Assembly: GCA_007258455.2 (NCBI GenBank)
Contig: VDFB02321329.1
Location: forward strand, 1-64,000
Direction: 5' to 3'
DNA: 64,000 bases
Origin: Sequoia sempervirens
Taxonomy: Eukaryota > Streptophyta > Pinopsida > Cupressales > Cupressaceae
The position numbers and the translations under genes were made by a program. The notes beneath the pieces are model-generated. The model was given only the letters and a program-made list of their open reading frames with translations, was not told the origin of the DNA and made no database searches. Shown piece by piece: positions 48,901-62,100 of the stretch; the first letter of the stretch is position 1; the number at the start of each line of letters is the position of its first letter.

Positions 48901-51900
48901 CGTACATTTTTATCATTTTTGAAATGGGTTTAAATTGAAATATTTTGGTTAATTGGAGGTCAATTTACAAAAATATTATAATGTGATTTCAGTGTACCTA
49001 TTAGATACATCCTTAGTAGACTAGTCTTGTCCTAGCTTGACTCCACTTTCCGACCCCAACTTGGAAGAATGTAAGACCAAAGTAAGGTAAGTTGTGTGGT
49101 ATTGTTGGTCGTCGGGATATTTTGAGTCAATAAAAAAAAAGAAATAATATTTTTTTATCATTTTTGAAATGGGTTTATATTGAAATATGTTTTGATAAAT
49201 TACAAGCCAAAAAAAATCATAATGTGATTTTAGTGTACCTGTTACGTACATACTTAGGGACTAGTCTAGTCCTAGGGTGACACCCTTTCCCAACCCCAAC
49301 TTGGCAAAATGTAAGACCAAGGTAAGGCAGGTTGTGTGTTGCACTTGGTCGTGGAGATATCTCAGAATCAATAAAAAAAGAAATAGTTGATACATTTTTA
49401 TCGTTTTTGAAAGGGGTTTAAATTGATATATTTTGATTAATTAGAAATCAATTTATAAAAAAATCATAATGCAATTTTAGTGTACCTGTTACATATATCT
49501 TTAGGGGACTTGTCTCGTCCTAGCGTGACACCCTTCCTGACCCCAACTTGGAAAAATGTAAGACCAAAGTATGGTGGGTTGCGTGTTGCGCTTAGACGTA
49601 GGGGTATTCTTGGGTCAATAAAAAAAATAGTTAATATCTTTTTATCATTTTTGAAATTGTTTTGATTGAAATATTTTGAATAATTGAGACCAATTTACTA
49701 ATAAAATTATAATTTCATTTTAGTGCGCATATTATATACATCCTCAGGGGACTAGTCTCGCCCAATCGTGACACTCGTTCCCGACCCCAACTTGGCAGAA
49801 TGTAAGAATAAGGTAAAGTGGGTTGTGTGGTGTTTAAAACAAAAAACAAAAACAAAACAATTCATACATTTTTGTCATTTTTGATATAGTTTTAAATTGG
49901 AATATTTTGATTAATTGGAGGTCAACTGACAAAAAAAATATAATGTAATTTTAGTGTACCTGCTAGATACATCTTTGGTAGACTAGTCTTGCCCTAGTTT
50001 GACACCACTTTATGACCCCAACTTAGCAGAATGTTGTGTGTTATGCTTGCTCATCGGAATATTTTGAGTCAATAAAAAAAAAGAGTTAAAACTTTTTTAT
50101 CATTTTTGAAATGAGTTTAGATGGAAATATGTTTTGATTAATTATAAAACCCAGAAAAAAGTCATAATGTGATTTTAGTGTACTTGTTATGTACATACTT
50201 AGGGGACTAGTCTCACCTTAGTGTGACACCCTTTCCCAACCCCAACTTGGCAGAATGTAAGACCAAGGTAAGGTGGGTTGCGTGTTGCACTTGGTCATGG
50301 AGATATCCCTGAGTCAATAAAAAAAATAGTTAATATCTTTTTATCATTTTTGAAAGTGTTTAGATTGAAATATTTTGACTAATTGGAGACCAATTTACTA
50401 AAAAAATTATAATGTGATTTTAGTATACATGTTATATACATCCTCAAAGGACTATTCTCGCCCAAGTGTGACACCCGTTCCCGACCCCAACTTGGCAGAA
50501 TGTAAGACTGAGGTAAAGTGGGTTGTGTGGTGTTTAAAACAAAAAACAAAAACAAAACAATTCATACATTTTTATCGTTTTTGAAATAGGTTTAAATCAG
50601 AATATTTTGATTAATTGGAGGTCAATTGACAAAAAAAATAATGTGATTTTAGTGTACCTATTAGATACATCTTTGGTAGACTAGTCTTTCCCTAGTTTGA
50701 CACCACTTTCTGACCCCAACTTGGCAGAATGTTGCGTGTTATGCTTGGTCGTCAGGATATCTTGAGTCAATAAAAAAGAAACAGTTAAAACTTTTTTATC
50801 ATTTTTGAAATGAGTTTAGATGGAAATATGTTTTGATTAATTATAAAACCCAGAAAAAAGTCATAATGTGATTTTAGTGTACCTGTTATGTACATACTTA
50901 GGGGACTAGTCTCACTTTAGTGTGACACCCTTTCCCAACCCCAACTTGGCAGATTGTAAGACCAAAGGTAAGGTGGGTTGCGTGTTGCACTTGGTCATGG
51001 AGATATCCCTGAGTCAATAAAAAAATAAATAGTTGATACATTTTTATCGTTTTTGAAAGGGGTTTGGATTGAAATATTTTGATTAATTAGAAATCAATTT
51101 ACAAAAAAATCATAATGTGATTTTAGTGTACCTATTACATATATATATTTTTAGGGAACTTGTTTCATCCAAGCGTGACACCCCTTCCTAACTCCAGCTT
51201 TGCAAAATGTAAGACCAAGGTAAGGTGGGTTGCGTGTTGTGCTTGGACGTAGGGATATCCCTAAGTCAATAAAAAAAATAGTTGATACTTTTTTATCATT
51301 TTTGAAAGGGTTTAGATTGAAATATTTCGATTAATAGGAAACCAATTTACAAAAAAATCATAATGCAATTTAAGTATGCATGTTATATACATCCTTAGTG
51401 GACTAGTCTCGCCCTAGCGTGACACCCTTTTCTGACCCCAACTTGGCAGAATGTAAGACCAAGGTAAGGCAGATTTTGTGTTGTGCTTGGACTTAGCGAT
51501 ACCCATAAGTGAATTAAAAAAAAAATTGTTATACTTTTTTATCATTTTAGAAATGATTTAGATTGAAATATTTTGATTAATTGGAGACCAATTTACTAAA
51601 AAATCATAATGTAATTTTAGTATACATGTTATATACATCCTCAAAGCACTAGTCTCTCCCTAGCGTGACACCCCTTCCCGACTCCAACTTTGCAAATTAT
51701 AAGACCAAGGTAAGGTGGTTTGTGTGTTGTGCTTGGTCATAGGGATACCACTAAATCAATAAAAAAAGAATAACTAGTTGATAGTTTTTTATCATTTTTG
51801 AAATAGGTTTAAATTGAAATATATTGATTAATTGGAGTCCAATTTAAAAAAAATCATAATGTAATTTTAATGTACCTGTTAGATACATGTCACACACATC

Positions 51901-53155
51901 CTCAAATGACTAGTTTCACCCTGGTGTGACACCCCTTCTCAACCCCAACTTGGTAGAATGTAAGACTAAGGTAAAACGGGTTGTGTGTTGTGTTTAGTTG
52001 TAGAAATACATTAATTAATAAAAATAAAAATAAAAAGTTCATACAATCTTATTGTTTTTGAAATGGGTTTAAATCAAGATATTTTGATTAATTGTAAGTC
52101 AATTTACAAAAAAAAATATATTGTGATTTTAATCTATCTGTTAGATACATCTTTAGTAGACTAGTCTTACCTTAGCTTGACACCACTTTCTAACCTGAAT
52201 TTGGCAGAATGTAAGGCCAAAGTAAGGCAGGTTGTGTGCTATGCTTGGTCATCGAGATATCTTGAATCAGTAAAAAAAAAAGAGTTAATATTTTTTATCA
52301 TTTTTGAAATGGGTTTAGATTGAAATATGTTTTGATTAATTATAGGTCAGAAAAAAATCATAATGTGATTTTAGTGTACCTGTTACATATATACTTAGGG
52401 GACTAGTATCGCCTTAGTGTGACACTCTTTCCCAACCCCAACTTGGCAAAATGTAAGACCAAGGTAAGGCGGGTTGTGTGTTGCACTTGGTCGTGGAGAT
52501 ATATCAGAGTCAATAAAAAAGGAAATAGTTGATGCATTTTTATTGTTTTTGAAAGTGATTTAGATTGAAATATTTTGATTAATTGAAAATCAATTTACAA
52601 AAAAATCATGTGATTTTAGTATACCTGTTACACACACACACACATATCTTTAAGGGTCTTGTCTCGTCCTAGCGTGACACCCCTTCTTAACCCCAACTTG
52701 GCAAAATGTAAGACTAAGGTAAGGTGGGTTGTGTGTTGTGCTTGGACATAGGGATATCCCTTAGTCAATAAAAAAGAATAAATAGTTGATACATTTTTAT
52801 CATTTTTGAAAGTGTTTAGATTGAAATATTTCAAATTATTAGAGACCAATTTACTAAAAAAATCATAATGTGATTTTAGTACGCATGTTATATACATCCT
52901 CAGGGGACTAGTCTCACCCTATCTTGACACCCCTTCCCGACCCCAACTTGTTAGATTGTAAGACCAAGGTAAGGCGGTTTGTGTGTTGTGCTTGGTCCTA
53001 GGGATACCCTTGAATCAATAAAAAAATGAATAAATAATTGATACATTTTTATCATTTTTGAAAGAGGTTTAGATTGAAATATTTTTATTAATTGGAGGCC
53101 AATTTACAAAAAAGTCATAATGTAATTTTAATGTACCTGTTACATAATTTTATTT
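39930..53155 (+). repeat. Satellite block 2, with six-monomer higher-order repeat
   Basis: About 13.2 kb of 240-255 bp monomers. Six types follow one another: F (gactagtttcaccctgg, gttaattaataaaa), A (cttgacaccactttcc, attagaa..cagaaaa), B (ttgcacttggtcgtgg), C (gacttgtctcgtcc, acatatatc), D (aaattgttatacc), E (gattgtaagacc, ggtttgcgtgttgtg, ggaataaatagttgat). F-type gactag occurs at 41672, 43172, 44651 and 46145, spacing 1500, 1479 and 1494 bp, and the A type at about 41940, 43435, 44925 and 46415. After about 47.5 kb some units lack monomers. Units before about 41.6 kb are irregular. Small open frames here are repeat products. Confidence 0.93.
49800..50840 (+). repeat. 700-bp duplication of a monomer trimer within block 2
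   Basis: The marker tgtttaaaacaaaaaacaaa occurs at 49831 and again at 50531, exactly 700 bp apart. Each marks a hybrid monomer that starts like type D and ends like type F, followed by types A and B. The second copy differs from the first by scattered substitutions. Confidence 0.85.
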
Positions 53156-53609
53156 TTTAAGCAAAAGTGGCAAGATACTATATTATATTATATTTTTTAA
53201 ATAAGTAATACAAAACCTTTATTCAATAGGGTATACTGGCAGGAAAGAATCTAAAAGAAAACCTCCGGTTATAGCCCAAATAGTTAGATAATTTTAGTTC
53301 AAAGCCCAAATAATTACATAATTTCAATATATTTCATCCCTATTTGCTTTGATACAGTAACACTTTATGCCTATTTACAATTTTTTGTCATAATACAATT
53401 TCCATTTGTTGCACCTTGTGAAACCTGGAGTGAAAGTTTGCTAAAACATTATAGTAGCAGCACCACAAAAAATGCACCAAAAATATCCTTCAGATTATGC
53501 TTCAATATGCATGATAACCAATAAATTCCATCCTTTCTCTCCATTACCCACATCCTTAGGCATATTATGTTGGTCAAAATTTAGGCAAAAAACTATCAGC
53601 TATTAAATT

Positions 53610-54809
53610 TCATAAAAACTCAATCTCCATCAGAGCTAATTGCTCATCCTCATCTTGGACTTCATCTGACATGTCAACAAGCTGCTCATCTTCCACACCA
53701 AGTAAAGACTAAAAAGTGTAGGCAAACTAAGACTCACCAACTTGTATCTCACCAGAATTTTGTACTCCCACTTGCTAAGCATTTGTATTTTGCTCATCAA
53801 CTGCAATCTCAACCAGAGGCTCTTCATTAAGATTAAGTTCAGTAGAAATTCGAACTCCAAACAACTGTAACTGAACATCCCCAATTTGCACATTTACCTC
53901 TTACATTTCTCCAGCAAAAGCACTTTCCACTTCAGCTTCATGTTCACCCACAACCTAAATCAAATTATTCCCATTTGACTGTATTTGTGCTTGGCAAGAC
54001 ACAGACATAGGTAAGTCATAAACATGTGTAAGTAGCACCAAAATAGCATGTACTTTTACTTTTACCTTATCAACAAAATCTAAAGCAAACCCACGAGCAT
54101 AATTTCTAAGAACATTCAACATAAAACTTGAATTTTGGAATGATAGAGACTTATTGATTGCAATATATATTTTTTGAAACTCCGTCCTATGTAGGAGAAA
54201 ATGCCTAGGGAAGAGTCCTACATACCCATGCCTTTTCCAGAAATCATACCTTTGACAGGGTTTTTGAAGAATCCCATTTTGCAAATAAACCTCATTCACA
54301 ACTTTACCTGTGATAATCTCCACCAAATTGAAATCTTGCAACAGATCCATAAGATTGGATATAAAAATGGATACCAATTGAGAAGGATAGATTAACCTTT
54401 TTGCTTCTGGCTCCAGAATTTCCTTTCCTACAACCCTTTTGATGTGTTTTATAAAGATTGAGCAATGATCTTTAAAAACCAGTTGCAGCTTTGCATCTCC
54501 AAATTCTTCTGATATCGGCAACTCCCAATCATTGACTGGTATGAATATTCTATAATTCTATGGATAGAACTTCGTTTGTCTTCTTGTACTCTCAGAACAA
54601 AAAATCTTAGGAATATTAAGCTCACCACTACTAGAGTTGTTCGACGAAAACATATACCTTGTTTTCCAAGCCTTTCTCCCAGACCTCAATTTCATTTGTG
54701 AAATTTTGAACAACATTTTATTTGATTTATTTCTCATGCCTTTACTGGCATATCTTTTCAAATCCTGTGCAAATTGTACTCTTGTTCCACAAGGATTAAT
54801 TTTTAGCTT
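53610..54809 (-). pseudogene. Unrecognised decayed protein-coding frame
   Basis: A single reading frame of about 400 codons, readable from INPCGTRVQFAQDLKRYASK (about 54800) to MEIEFL and TGA 53610-53612. It contains only single-base stops: TAG 54558-54560, TAG 53955-53957 and four more TAA/TAG between 53900 and 53690. Several of these could be former Gln codons. The N-terminal part is basic (MKLRSGRKAWKTR), the middle (54521-53955) is a mixed globular-looking region with YDFWKRHGYVGLFPRHFLL, and the C-terminal part is acidic (VEIAVDEQN, DMSDEVQDEDEQ). I recognise no domain. Without frameshifts it looks like a fairly recent copy of a gene or element protein. Confidence 0.55.
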
Positions 54810-55354
54810 TCAATGAATAACTTCTAACTTGATTGCGATAAAGTATAAAGTATGGCTTTCAGTTAGCAAAACAAAAATAACTACAAAGAACTTATCTAAA
54901 TTTAGATATAGTTCCTTTAGATTTTTTCAATCAATTCATTATAGATGGTACCATCATGTTAAATTCATACTCCCAGCTCGCACATTTTGAGACAATGTGT
55001 GAAATCATATATTTGACACTTGTAGCCTGCACATAACACAAATGTTACAGCAATCCAGTACCATGCATTCCTCACGAGGATATCATCATAAAATTTGATT
55101 TCCTTTTGGTGTGTTGAACGGTATATTCTTTATGCCTCACTCTAAAACCTAGAAAACACATTTTGCAACAAAATTTGCACACGACTACTGAAGCCCATCT
55201 AAATGCAAACAAATTCACACAAACTTGGAAATACTCCAATGGTACCACATTGTACCATAGGTTTAATATGCATTGCACTAGTATTGTGACATTAGTACCA
55301 ACCCATAGTCTAATACATGTGTTGATGCAATAACACCATGTGTTGTTTTCCCGA
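54810..55354. other. Rest of the 2.2-kb insert
   Basis: No gene seen. The frame above may extend upstream to about 54860 past a TGA. A 68-residue minus frame at 55072-55278 has no domain. Confidence 0.35.
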
Positions 55355-56172
55355 TTAGATACATGTTACATACATCCTCAAATGACTAGTTTCACCCTGG
55401 TATGAAACCCCTTCTCGAACCCAACTTGGTAGAATGTAAGACTAAGGTAAAGTGGGTTGTGTGTTGTGCTTAGTCGTAGAGATACGTTAATTAATAATAA
55501 TAAAAAATAGGAGTTCATAAATTTTTATCATTTTTCATATGGGTTTATATCGGAATATTTTGATTAATTGAAAGTCAATTTAGAAAAAAAAAATATAATG
55601 TGGTTTTAGTCTACCTATTATATATATCCTTAGTAGACTAGTCTTGCCCTAGTTTGACACCACTTTCTGACCCCAACTTGGTAGAATGTAAGACTGAAGT
55701 AAGACAAGTTGTGTGTTATGCTTGGTCATCGGGATATCTTGAGTCAATAAAAAAGAAGAGTTAATACTTTTTTTTATCATTTTTGAAATGGGTTTAGATT
55801 GAAATATGTTTTCAGTAATTAAAAGCCAAAAAAAAAATCATAATGTGATTTTAGTGTACCTGTTACGTATATACTAAGGGGACTAGTCTTGCCCTAGCAT
55901 GACACCCTTTCCCAACCCCAACTTGGCAGAATGTAAGACCAAGGTAAGGCGAGTTGCATGTTGCACTTGGTCGTGGAGATAACCTTGAGTCAATAAAAAA
56001 AGAAATAGTTGATACTTGGTGTTTGGACATAGGGATATACCTGAGTTAATCAAAAAAATTAATAATTGATACCTTTTAATCATTTTTGAAAGGGTTTAGA
56101 TTGAAATATTTCGATTAATTGGAGATCAATTTACAAAAAAAATCATAATGTGACTTTAGTATGCATGTTATA
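55355..56172 (+). repeat. Satellite block 3
   Basis: Types F (gactag 55384), A (about 55633) and B (about 55880), then a shortened unit that fuses B with a later type, up to the solo LTR at 56172. Order is continuous with block 2 across the insertion. Confidence 0.9.
56168..56172 (+). repeat. Left target-site duplication (TTATA) of the solo LTR
   Basis: TTATA, repeated at 60075-60079. Deleting the LTR and one copy gives gcatgttatatacatcc, the normal satellite sequence. Confidence 0.9.
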
Positions 56173-59100
56173 AGTAATGCCCGTCGTGCAAGCCCCAAAG
56201 AACAAACAAATAAAGAACGCAAAAAATAAATAATCAATATACCAAATATTAAATGATCATATACATACACATATACTTCATTTCATTACAATACAAATAA
56301 CATAACCGACTATGTTCTTTGGGGCACATGAGGTCACATCAAAATAAACATTACAAAACATCGACTCATAAGATATCAAAAGGAACTATTAATGACAACA
56401 TTAGATATATGTATACATAGATTCCATCACAAGATAAAACCATGAGAAATCACATAGCCAAATAAAGTTACAAAGTTGATAACTACATTACAACATCTTT
56501 CAAATTTTACATCATATCAATATAGTTTACATCATGGTTCCCAATCGTGTGGGATGAATACAATATACAAGATTGTCAAAATACATAGAGATCAACTGGA
56601 ACAAATCTTCAACTGGATGAGACTGGGCCAACGAACGCTAATGGGGAACCCAACGGTGTGCGGAGCACGTTCCACCCAACCACCCCCGTGCTAAGAGGTG
56701 ACAGAGAAGTAACTCCGACCAAGATAGTCAACTGACAAGAACCAATGTACAAACATACAAGAAGTACCAAACATAGAGCCACAACACAGTATTCCAAATT
56801 ACAATGAAACAAAACAATAACATCATGTCACAGTACCATAAAAATACAAGATCGTACATCTAATATAAATGAGATCATACAAGACGACAAAGTATACTAA
56901 AGATGTACTAAAACAATAATCATAAATCAATTTAAATCAATTCAAACAACAATCTAAACCAACTCCCATAACCTACTTCCAGAGGAACACAATAAAGTAA
57001 ACACATGGGCAACTAGGGGAGAGTGTCATCGCATAGTCCTACATGGGTTGTCCAGTGCCCTTCCTCCCAACTGGAGGCGCCGGTCCCATCTATGGTTGTC
57101 CTATGCCCTTCCTCCAACTGGAGGCGCCGGTCCATAGGGTGACTCATGTGGAGCCGTAAACCTCTCGTGAAGACGAGGTCACGACCTTGCCGACCATGGC
57201 CTTCTCAGCCTTCCATTAGTCTGCGGAAGCACTAATGAAGACGAGGCATCCATTTTTAAAATCTTATAATGATATTACTACCCAACCGTCCTAAGTTAAT
57301 TATTAGGTTTTCACTTGATTAATAACTCACTCGTGGGTTATCCTGTGCCCTTCCCCTTAAGCGGGGCGCCGGCCCCCACGTGGAGCCACTCTCCCTAGAG
57401 ACCCAACCAAAACCAAAAGAAACAAGGGTTGTACCATTCCAATCATAAACATCGAAATGCAATAACAAAAATATTACACAAGGCATAACCCATCTCGCAA
57501 ATTAAATACCATAACAAAATCCCACAACTCGGTACACCCCATTCGTAATACATAACTTAACAGAAACTCAAGAAGAAAAGGTATAAATTCAACAAAAAAT
57601 CACAATCCTTTGGAAGACTACAGTTTCAAAATACTATCACAAGTTAACAGGGTTCCCACATCAGTGAACTAACAATGTCCCGAACCCAACAAGTCTACCA
57701 GACTCAACTTCATAAAAATATAACTTATTTAATTCCATAATAAATTCCATTTCCATAATATACACACTAAAAACAAGAATCAATGTTGACATATATTCAT
57801 TAATTTCCTTTTTACTAGATTATCCTATCAAAGTTCATCATTTAACAAATTAATAAAAATTCCTTTCTATTCTCATATTTTCACTATAATAAAATTTTGT
57901 TATATTCATAACTGAAAATGAAACAATCTGTTTACAAACAGAATTAATTAAATAAATTTAACAGAGAAATGGTGGCATACAAAATATAATTAAATAAGTT
58001 AATAAATATATGAATATAAATATATATATATATAAATGCATATACGTATATTATAAAGAAAACACAAATTTTCGTTTTAAAAGATAAAGCGCATATTTCA
58101 AGTTCCATTTTTTTTTAAATGGGAAAGCAAACCATCCAAAAGCCACGGGTTATACCCGGCCGCGGACAGTCTACGAACTGTCACAGCAGTCCGAAGGACT
58201 GCCGTGGTAGTCTGTAGCCTGCCGCACCAACACAACGGCCGGCTGGGTGGTGGGTACGGTCGAGGCCGAACCATCACCCAGTCAGGATTTTTTTTTAAAT
58301 AATATCAAAATAAAAGACAGTAAGGCCGACGGAAGTACGGCAAATTTCAAACTTTAAAAATAGATTTTCATTCAATATTTATATGGATACATATATATAA
58401 ATACTGTATTTAAAATATTTCAAAAAATAGAGAATAATAATCAATTTTACCAGTTACTGTACATATATACATTTATACACAGAGTGTATTTGTAAAATAT
58501 ATATATATAAACACAACCCTGAATTCATAGTAAGGGAATTATTCCTTAATCGATTTAAAACAAAACTATAGTAGTACTGTTTAATTCCAGAATCCCAGCC
58601 CAATTTTTCATTAAAATAAACAACAATTCAAAACCCCAGAAATTTCAATTTATTAAACAACAGTCCCAAAACAATTCAAAAAAAACCCCAAAAGATTTTC
58701 TTTCCACAAACATTTAATCTCAAACCCTAGAAGTAAATTGCATACATAGAGAACCGATTTTTATTTCATTTGATGCTACAAGTAAATAATTTAAAAATGA
58801 GAAAGAACCTGGTGTCCTGTGCCTGTAGAGGATTTGTGAAAGCTTTATCCCTTTTGCAGAGCTAATCCCTCGTTGTCGATTGCTTCCAGCAACAAATCCA
58901 AGTCCTCCCTCAGACTGAACCTTCCTCTTCTTTAATTTCTCCAGAAAACAGAAAAGAATGCAATGACAGAACAAACGGGTGAATGCAAAATTTCTCTAGA
59001 ATCCCCACAATAGAATCCTTCCTCAACAAAGAATAACCCCTAAATAAAATCAATCACCCAGAAAACCTTTTCAATTTCCTCTTCCCGAAAATACCAGAAG

Positions 59101-60074
59101 TCACATCTCAAGAAATAAATCAAAAATAATTATTAATCCTTTAATTCCTTTTTGTTGCCTTTTTCATGCATTTGCATTTCATTTCCTTTTATCATGCATT
59201 TGATTAAAATTTAAATATATTCAAATCCACAAAAGAGAACTTTTATTTGTTTATTTATTTATCATCTCCACAAACACTTATTAAATAATCACATGCACAT
59301 TAAAATAATTAAAATCAACCATTTGCAAAATTTCTCAAAATAAATTTAATATTTTCACAACTACTATTAACATTTATTTATTTATTTATTATTTTATGCT
59401 TAATTTTATTAATTGCTTAATTATTTAATTATTTCATTGTTTAATTTATTTAAATCACAACATAAAACCATACACCACATTAGATACATAATAAAATCAC
59501 AGTTAACGAAACAACAAAATAGCTATGACCAAGACGCACAAAACCAAGAAATTACAAGACAGTTGACACCTTGGAACGGAGCTACTTCCATGTCACCTTT
59601 ATTCAACTTCCTGCCATTGGGTTGTTTCAATGCTCGCCCAGACCTATTGAAATAGGTGGAATCGAGTCTTATTCCTGCAAAATCTGCATCCAACAAGGTG
59701 ATACACAACATATATACATATAATCAATTACAAAGCATCGTGAGAAGGATTTGCAGTGTAGCAGGGCACTCGCGAATGAGTGATGCTACCTGTCCCCTCA
59801 CCAAATCATATCATCATCTATTGCATTATAAAATTACATTAATTTGCATCAACATCATCAATTACTATTCTCTAGTCTACTGCATTCCAAATAACTCCAT
59901 CAAAACAATCGTAATAAAAATATCATTATAATATCCATGACATCATAAAAGCAATATAATCAGTAACAGTCTAAACTACCACAACATAATATCAACAGTA
60001 TCATCAAAACCACAATGTGCCAAACAAAACCATAGAGAATGTCAAGAACAAGCAGTAACATGAGGGGTATTACA
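56173..60074 (-). mobile_element. Giant solo LTR (3902 bp), sister subfamily of the TR-GAG element
   Basis: Starts AGTAATGCCCG (T to A at the first base of a usual TG start) and ends GGGGTATTACA. No PBS, PPT or gag inside. Shared landmarks with the 30-40 kb LTRs, in the same order: gcacgttccacccaacca; three grammatically similar tandem phrases (tgcccttcc..ggcgccgg at about 57055, 57107 and 57347); a GC-rich hairpin island about 2.0 kb in; and gggcactcgc..gagtgatg near the right end. Overall sequence is well diverged. A solo LTR forms by recombination between the two LTRs of a full element. The minus orientation is inferred from the shared landmarks. Confidence 0.88.
58140..58290. other. GC-rich hairpin island in the solo LTR
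   Basis: Consecutive short stems: CGGGT/ACCCG (about 58146-58158), GACAGT/ACTGTC (58165-58182), CAGTCC/GGACTG (58187-58201), and CTGGGTG facing CACCCAG around 58230-58281. Located about 1970 bp from the LTR's left end, the same place as in the TR-GAG LTRs, though the sequence is different. Confidence 0.7.
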
Positions 60075-61968
60075 TTATATACATCCTCAGGGGACTAGTC
60101 TCGCCCTAGAGTGACACCCCTTCCCGACCCCAACTTGGCAGAATGGAAGACCAAGGTAAGGTGGGTTGTGTGTTGTGCTTGGATGTAGGGATACCCTCGA
60201 CTCAATAAAAAATCATAATGTGATTTTTGTTTACATGTTATATACGTCCTCAGGGACTAGTCTCACCCTAGCATGACATCCCTTCTCGACCCCAACTTGG
60301 AAGATTGTAAGATCAAGTTAAGGCAATTTGCGTGTTGTGCTTGGTCGTAGGGATACCCCTGAATCAATAAAAATAGAATAAATAGTTGATAGTTTTTTAT
60401 TGTTTTTGAAAGAGGTTTAGATTGAAATATTTTGATTAATTGGAGGCCAATTTACAAAAAAGTCATAATGTAATTTTAATGTACATGTTTGATACATCCT
60501 CAGTAGAGTAGTCTTGCCCTAGCTTGACACCACTCTCCGACCAAGGTAAGGTCGGTTGTGTGTTGTGTTTGGACGTAGGGATATACCTGAGTCAATAAAA
60601 AAAAAAATAGTTGATACCTTTTTATCATCTTTGAAAGGGTTTAGATTGATTTTTTTTTATTATTTGGAGACTAATTTACAAAAAAATCATAATGTGATTT
60701 TAGTATGCATGTTATATACATCCTCATGGGACTAGTCTTTCCCTAACATGACACCCTTCCAGACCCCAACTTGACAGAATGTAAGACCAAGGTAAGGTGG
60801 GTTGCGTGTTGTGCTTGAACGCAAGGATACCCCTAATCAATAAAATAAATAAATTGTTATACCTTTTTATCATTTTTGAAAAGGTTTAAATTGAAATAAT
60901 TTGATTAATTGGAGACCAATTTACAAAAAATTCATAATGTGATTTTAGTATACATGTTATATACATCCTCAAGGGACTAGTCGCGCCCTAGTGTGACACA
61001 CCTTCCCAGCTCTAACTTGGTATGTTGTAAGACCAAGGTAAAATGGTTTGGGTGTTGTGCTTGGTCGTAGGGATACCCCTGAATCAATAGAAAATGAATA
61101 AATCGTTGATATTTTTTTATTGTTTTTGAAAGAGATTTAGATTGAAATATTTTGATTAATTGGAAGCTAATTTACAAAAAAATCATAATGTAATTTTAAT
61201 GTACATGTTAGATACATGTTACATACATCCTCAGATGACTTGTTTCACTCTTGTGTGACACCCCTTCCCAACCCCACTTTGGCAAAATGTAAGACTAAGG
61301 CAAAGCGGGTTGTGTGTTGTGTTTCGTCTTAGAGATATATATTAATTAATAAAAAACAAAAAAAAAAGTTAATACATTTTTTTTTTTTTGAAATGGGTTT
61401 AAATTGGAATATTTTGATTAATTGGAAATCAATTTACAAAAAAATTATAATGTGATTTTAGTGAAACCTGTTAGATACGTCTTTAGTAGACTAGTTTTGC
61501 CCTAGTTTGACACCACTTTCTGGCCCCAACTTGGCAAAATGTAAGACCAAAGTAAGGCAAGTTGTGTGTTATGTTTGGTAGTCAAGATATCTTGAGTCAA
61601 TAAAAAAAAGAGTTAATATTTTTTGATAATTTTTGAAATGGATTTAGGTTGAAATATGTTTTAATTAATTAGAAGGCAGAAAAAATCATAATGTGGTTTT
61701 AGTGTACCTGTTACGTACATACTTAGGTGACTAGTCTCGCCCTAGCGTGACACCTTTCTCAACCCCAACTTGGCAAAATGTAAGACCAAGGTAAGACATG
61801 TTGCGTGTTGCACTTGGTCATGGAGATATCCCTAAGTCAATAAAAAAAGAAATAGTTGATACATTTATATCATTTTTGAAAGGGGTTTAGATTGAAATAT
61901 TTTGATTAATTGGAAATCAATTTACAAAAAAATCATAATGTGATTTTAGTATACCTGTTACATATATT
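60075..61968 (+). repeat. Satellite block 4
   Basis: Begins with the second TTATA and continues with D/E/A-type and later F (about 61237), A and B monomers. One shortened unit near 60480-60560 joins a type E tail to an A-type start and then a D-like end. Confidence 0.9.
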
Positions 61969-62100
61969 TGTTAGAAGATTTGTCATTGATGTCAAAATGT
62001 AGCTTAATTAGACTATTGAAGTTGAGTAATGTATTATTAAGATTAATGAAATAAAATAATTATGGAGCAAGCTCTAATAAATCTGATTGAAAATAATTGC
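61969..62100 (+). mobile_element. Short non-satellite insert, LTR-like fragment
   Basis: About 130 bp unrelated to the satellite. It opens tgttagaagatttgtcattg then atgtcaaaa, a wording typical of plant Ty1/copia LTR starts. Satellite resumes at tagatacatcc. No duplication or opposite end was found. Confidence 0.4.

Larger units (their letters stand above)
53156..55354 (-). mobile_element. Unclassified 2.2-kb insertion in the satellite
   Basis: Satellite stops after a type E monomer (gtacctgttacat) and resumes with a type F start (attagatacatgttacat), so the order is unbroken. The insert holds one decayed minus-strand reading frame. Its left end is T-rich (attttattttttaag) with AATAAA on the minus strand near 53226, as in a poly(A)-tailed retrocopy in minus orientation. 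Only about 3 bp (tta) could be a target duplication. No inverted ends or LTR seen. Confidence 0.6.

Noticed and set aside
53636..53893. 85-residue minus frame
   Set aside because: It overlaps in another frame the acidic C-terminal part of the unknown pseudogene, which reads better when single stops are allowed.
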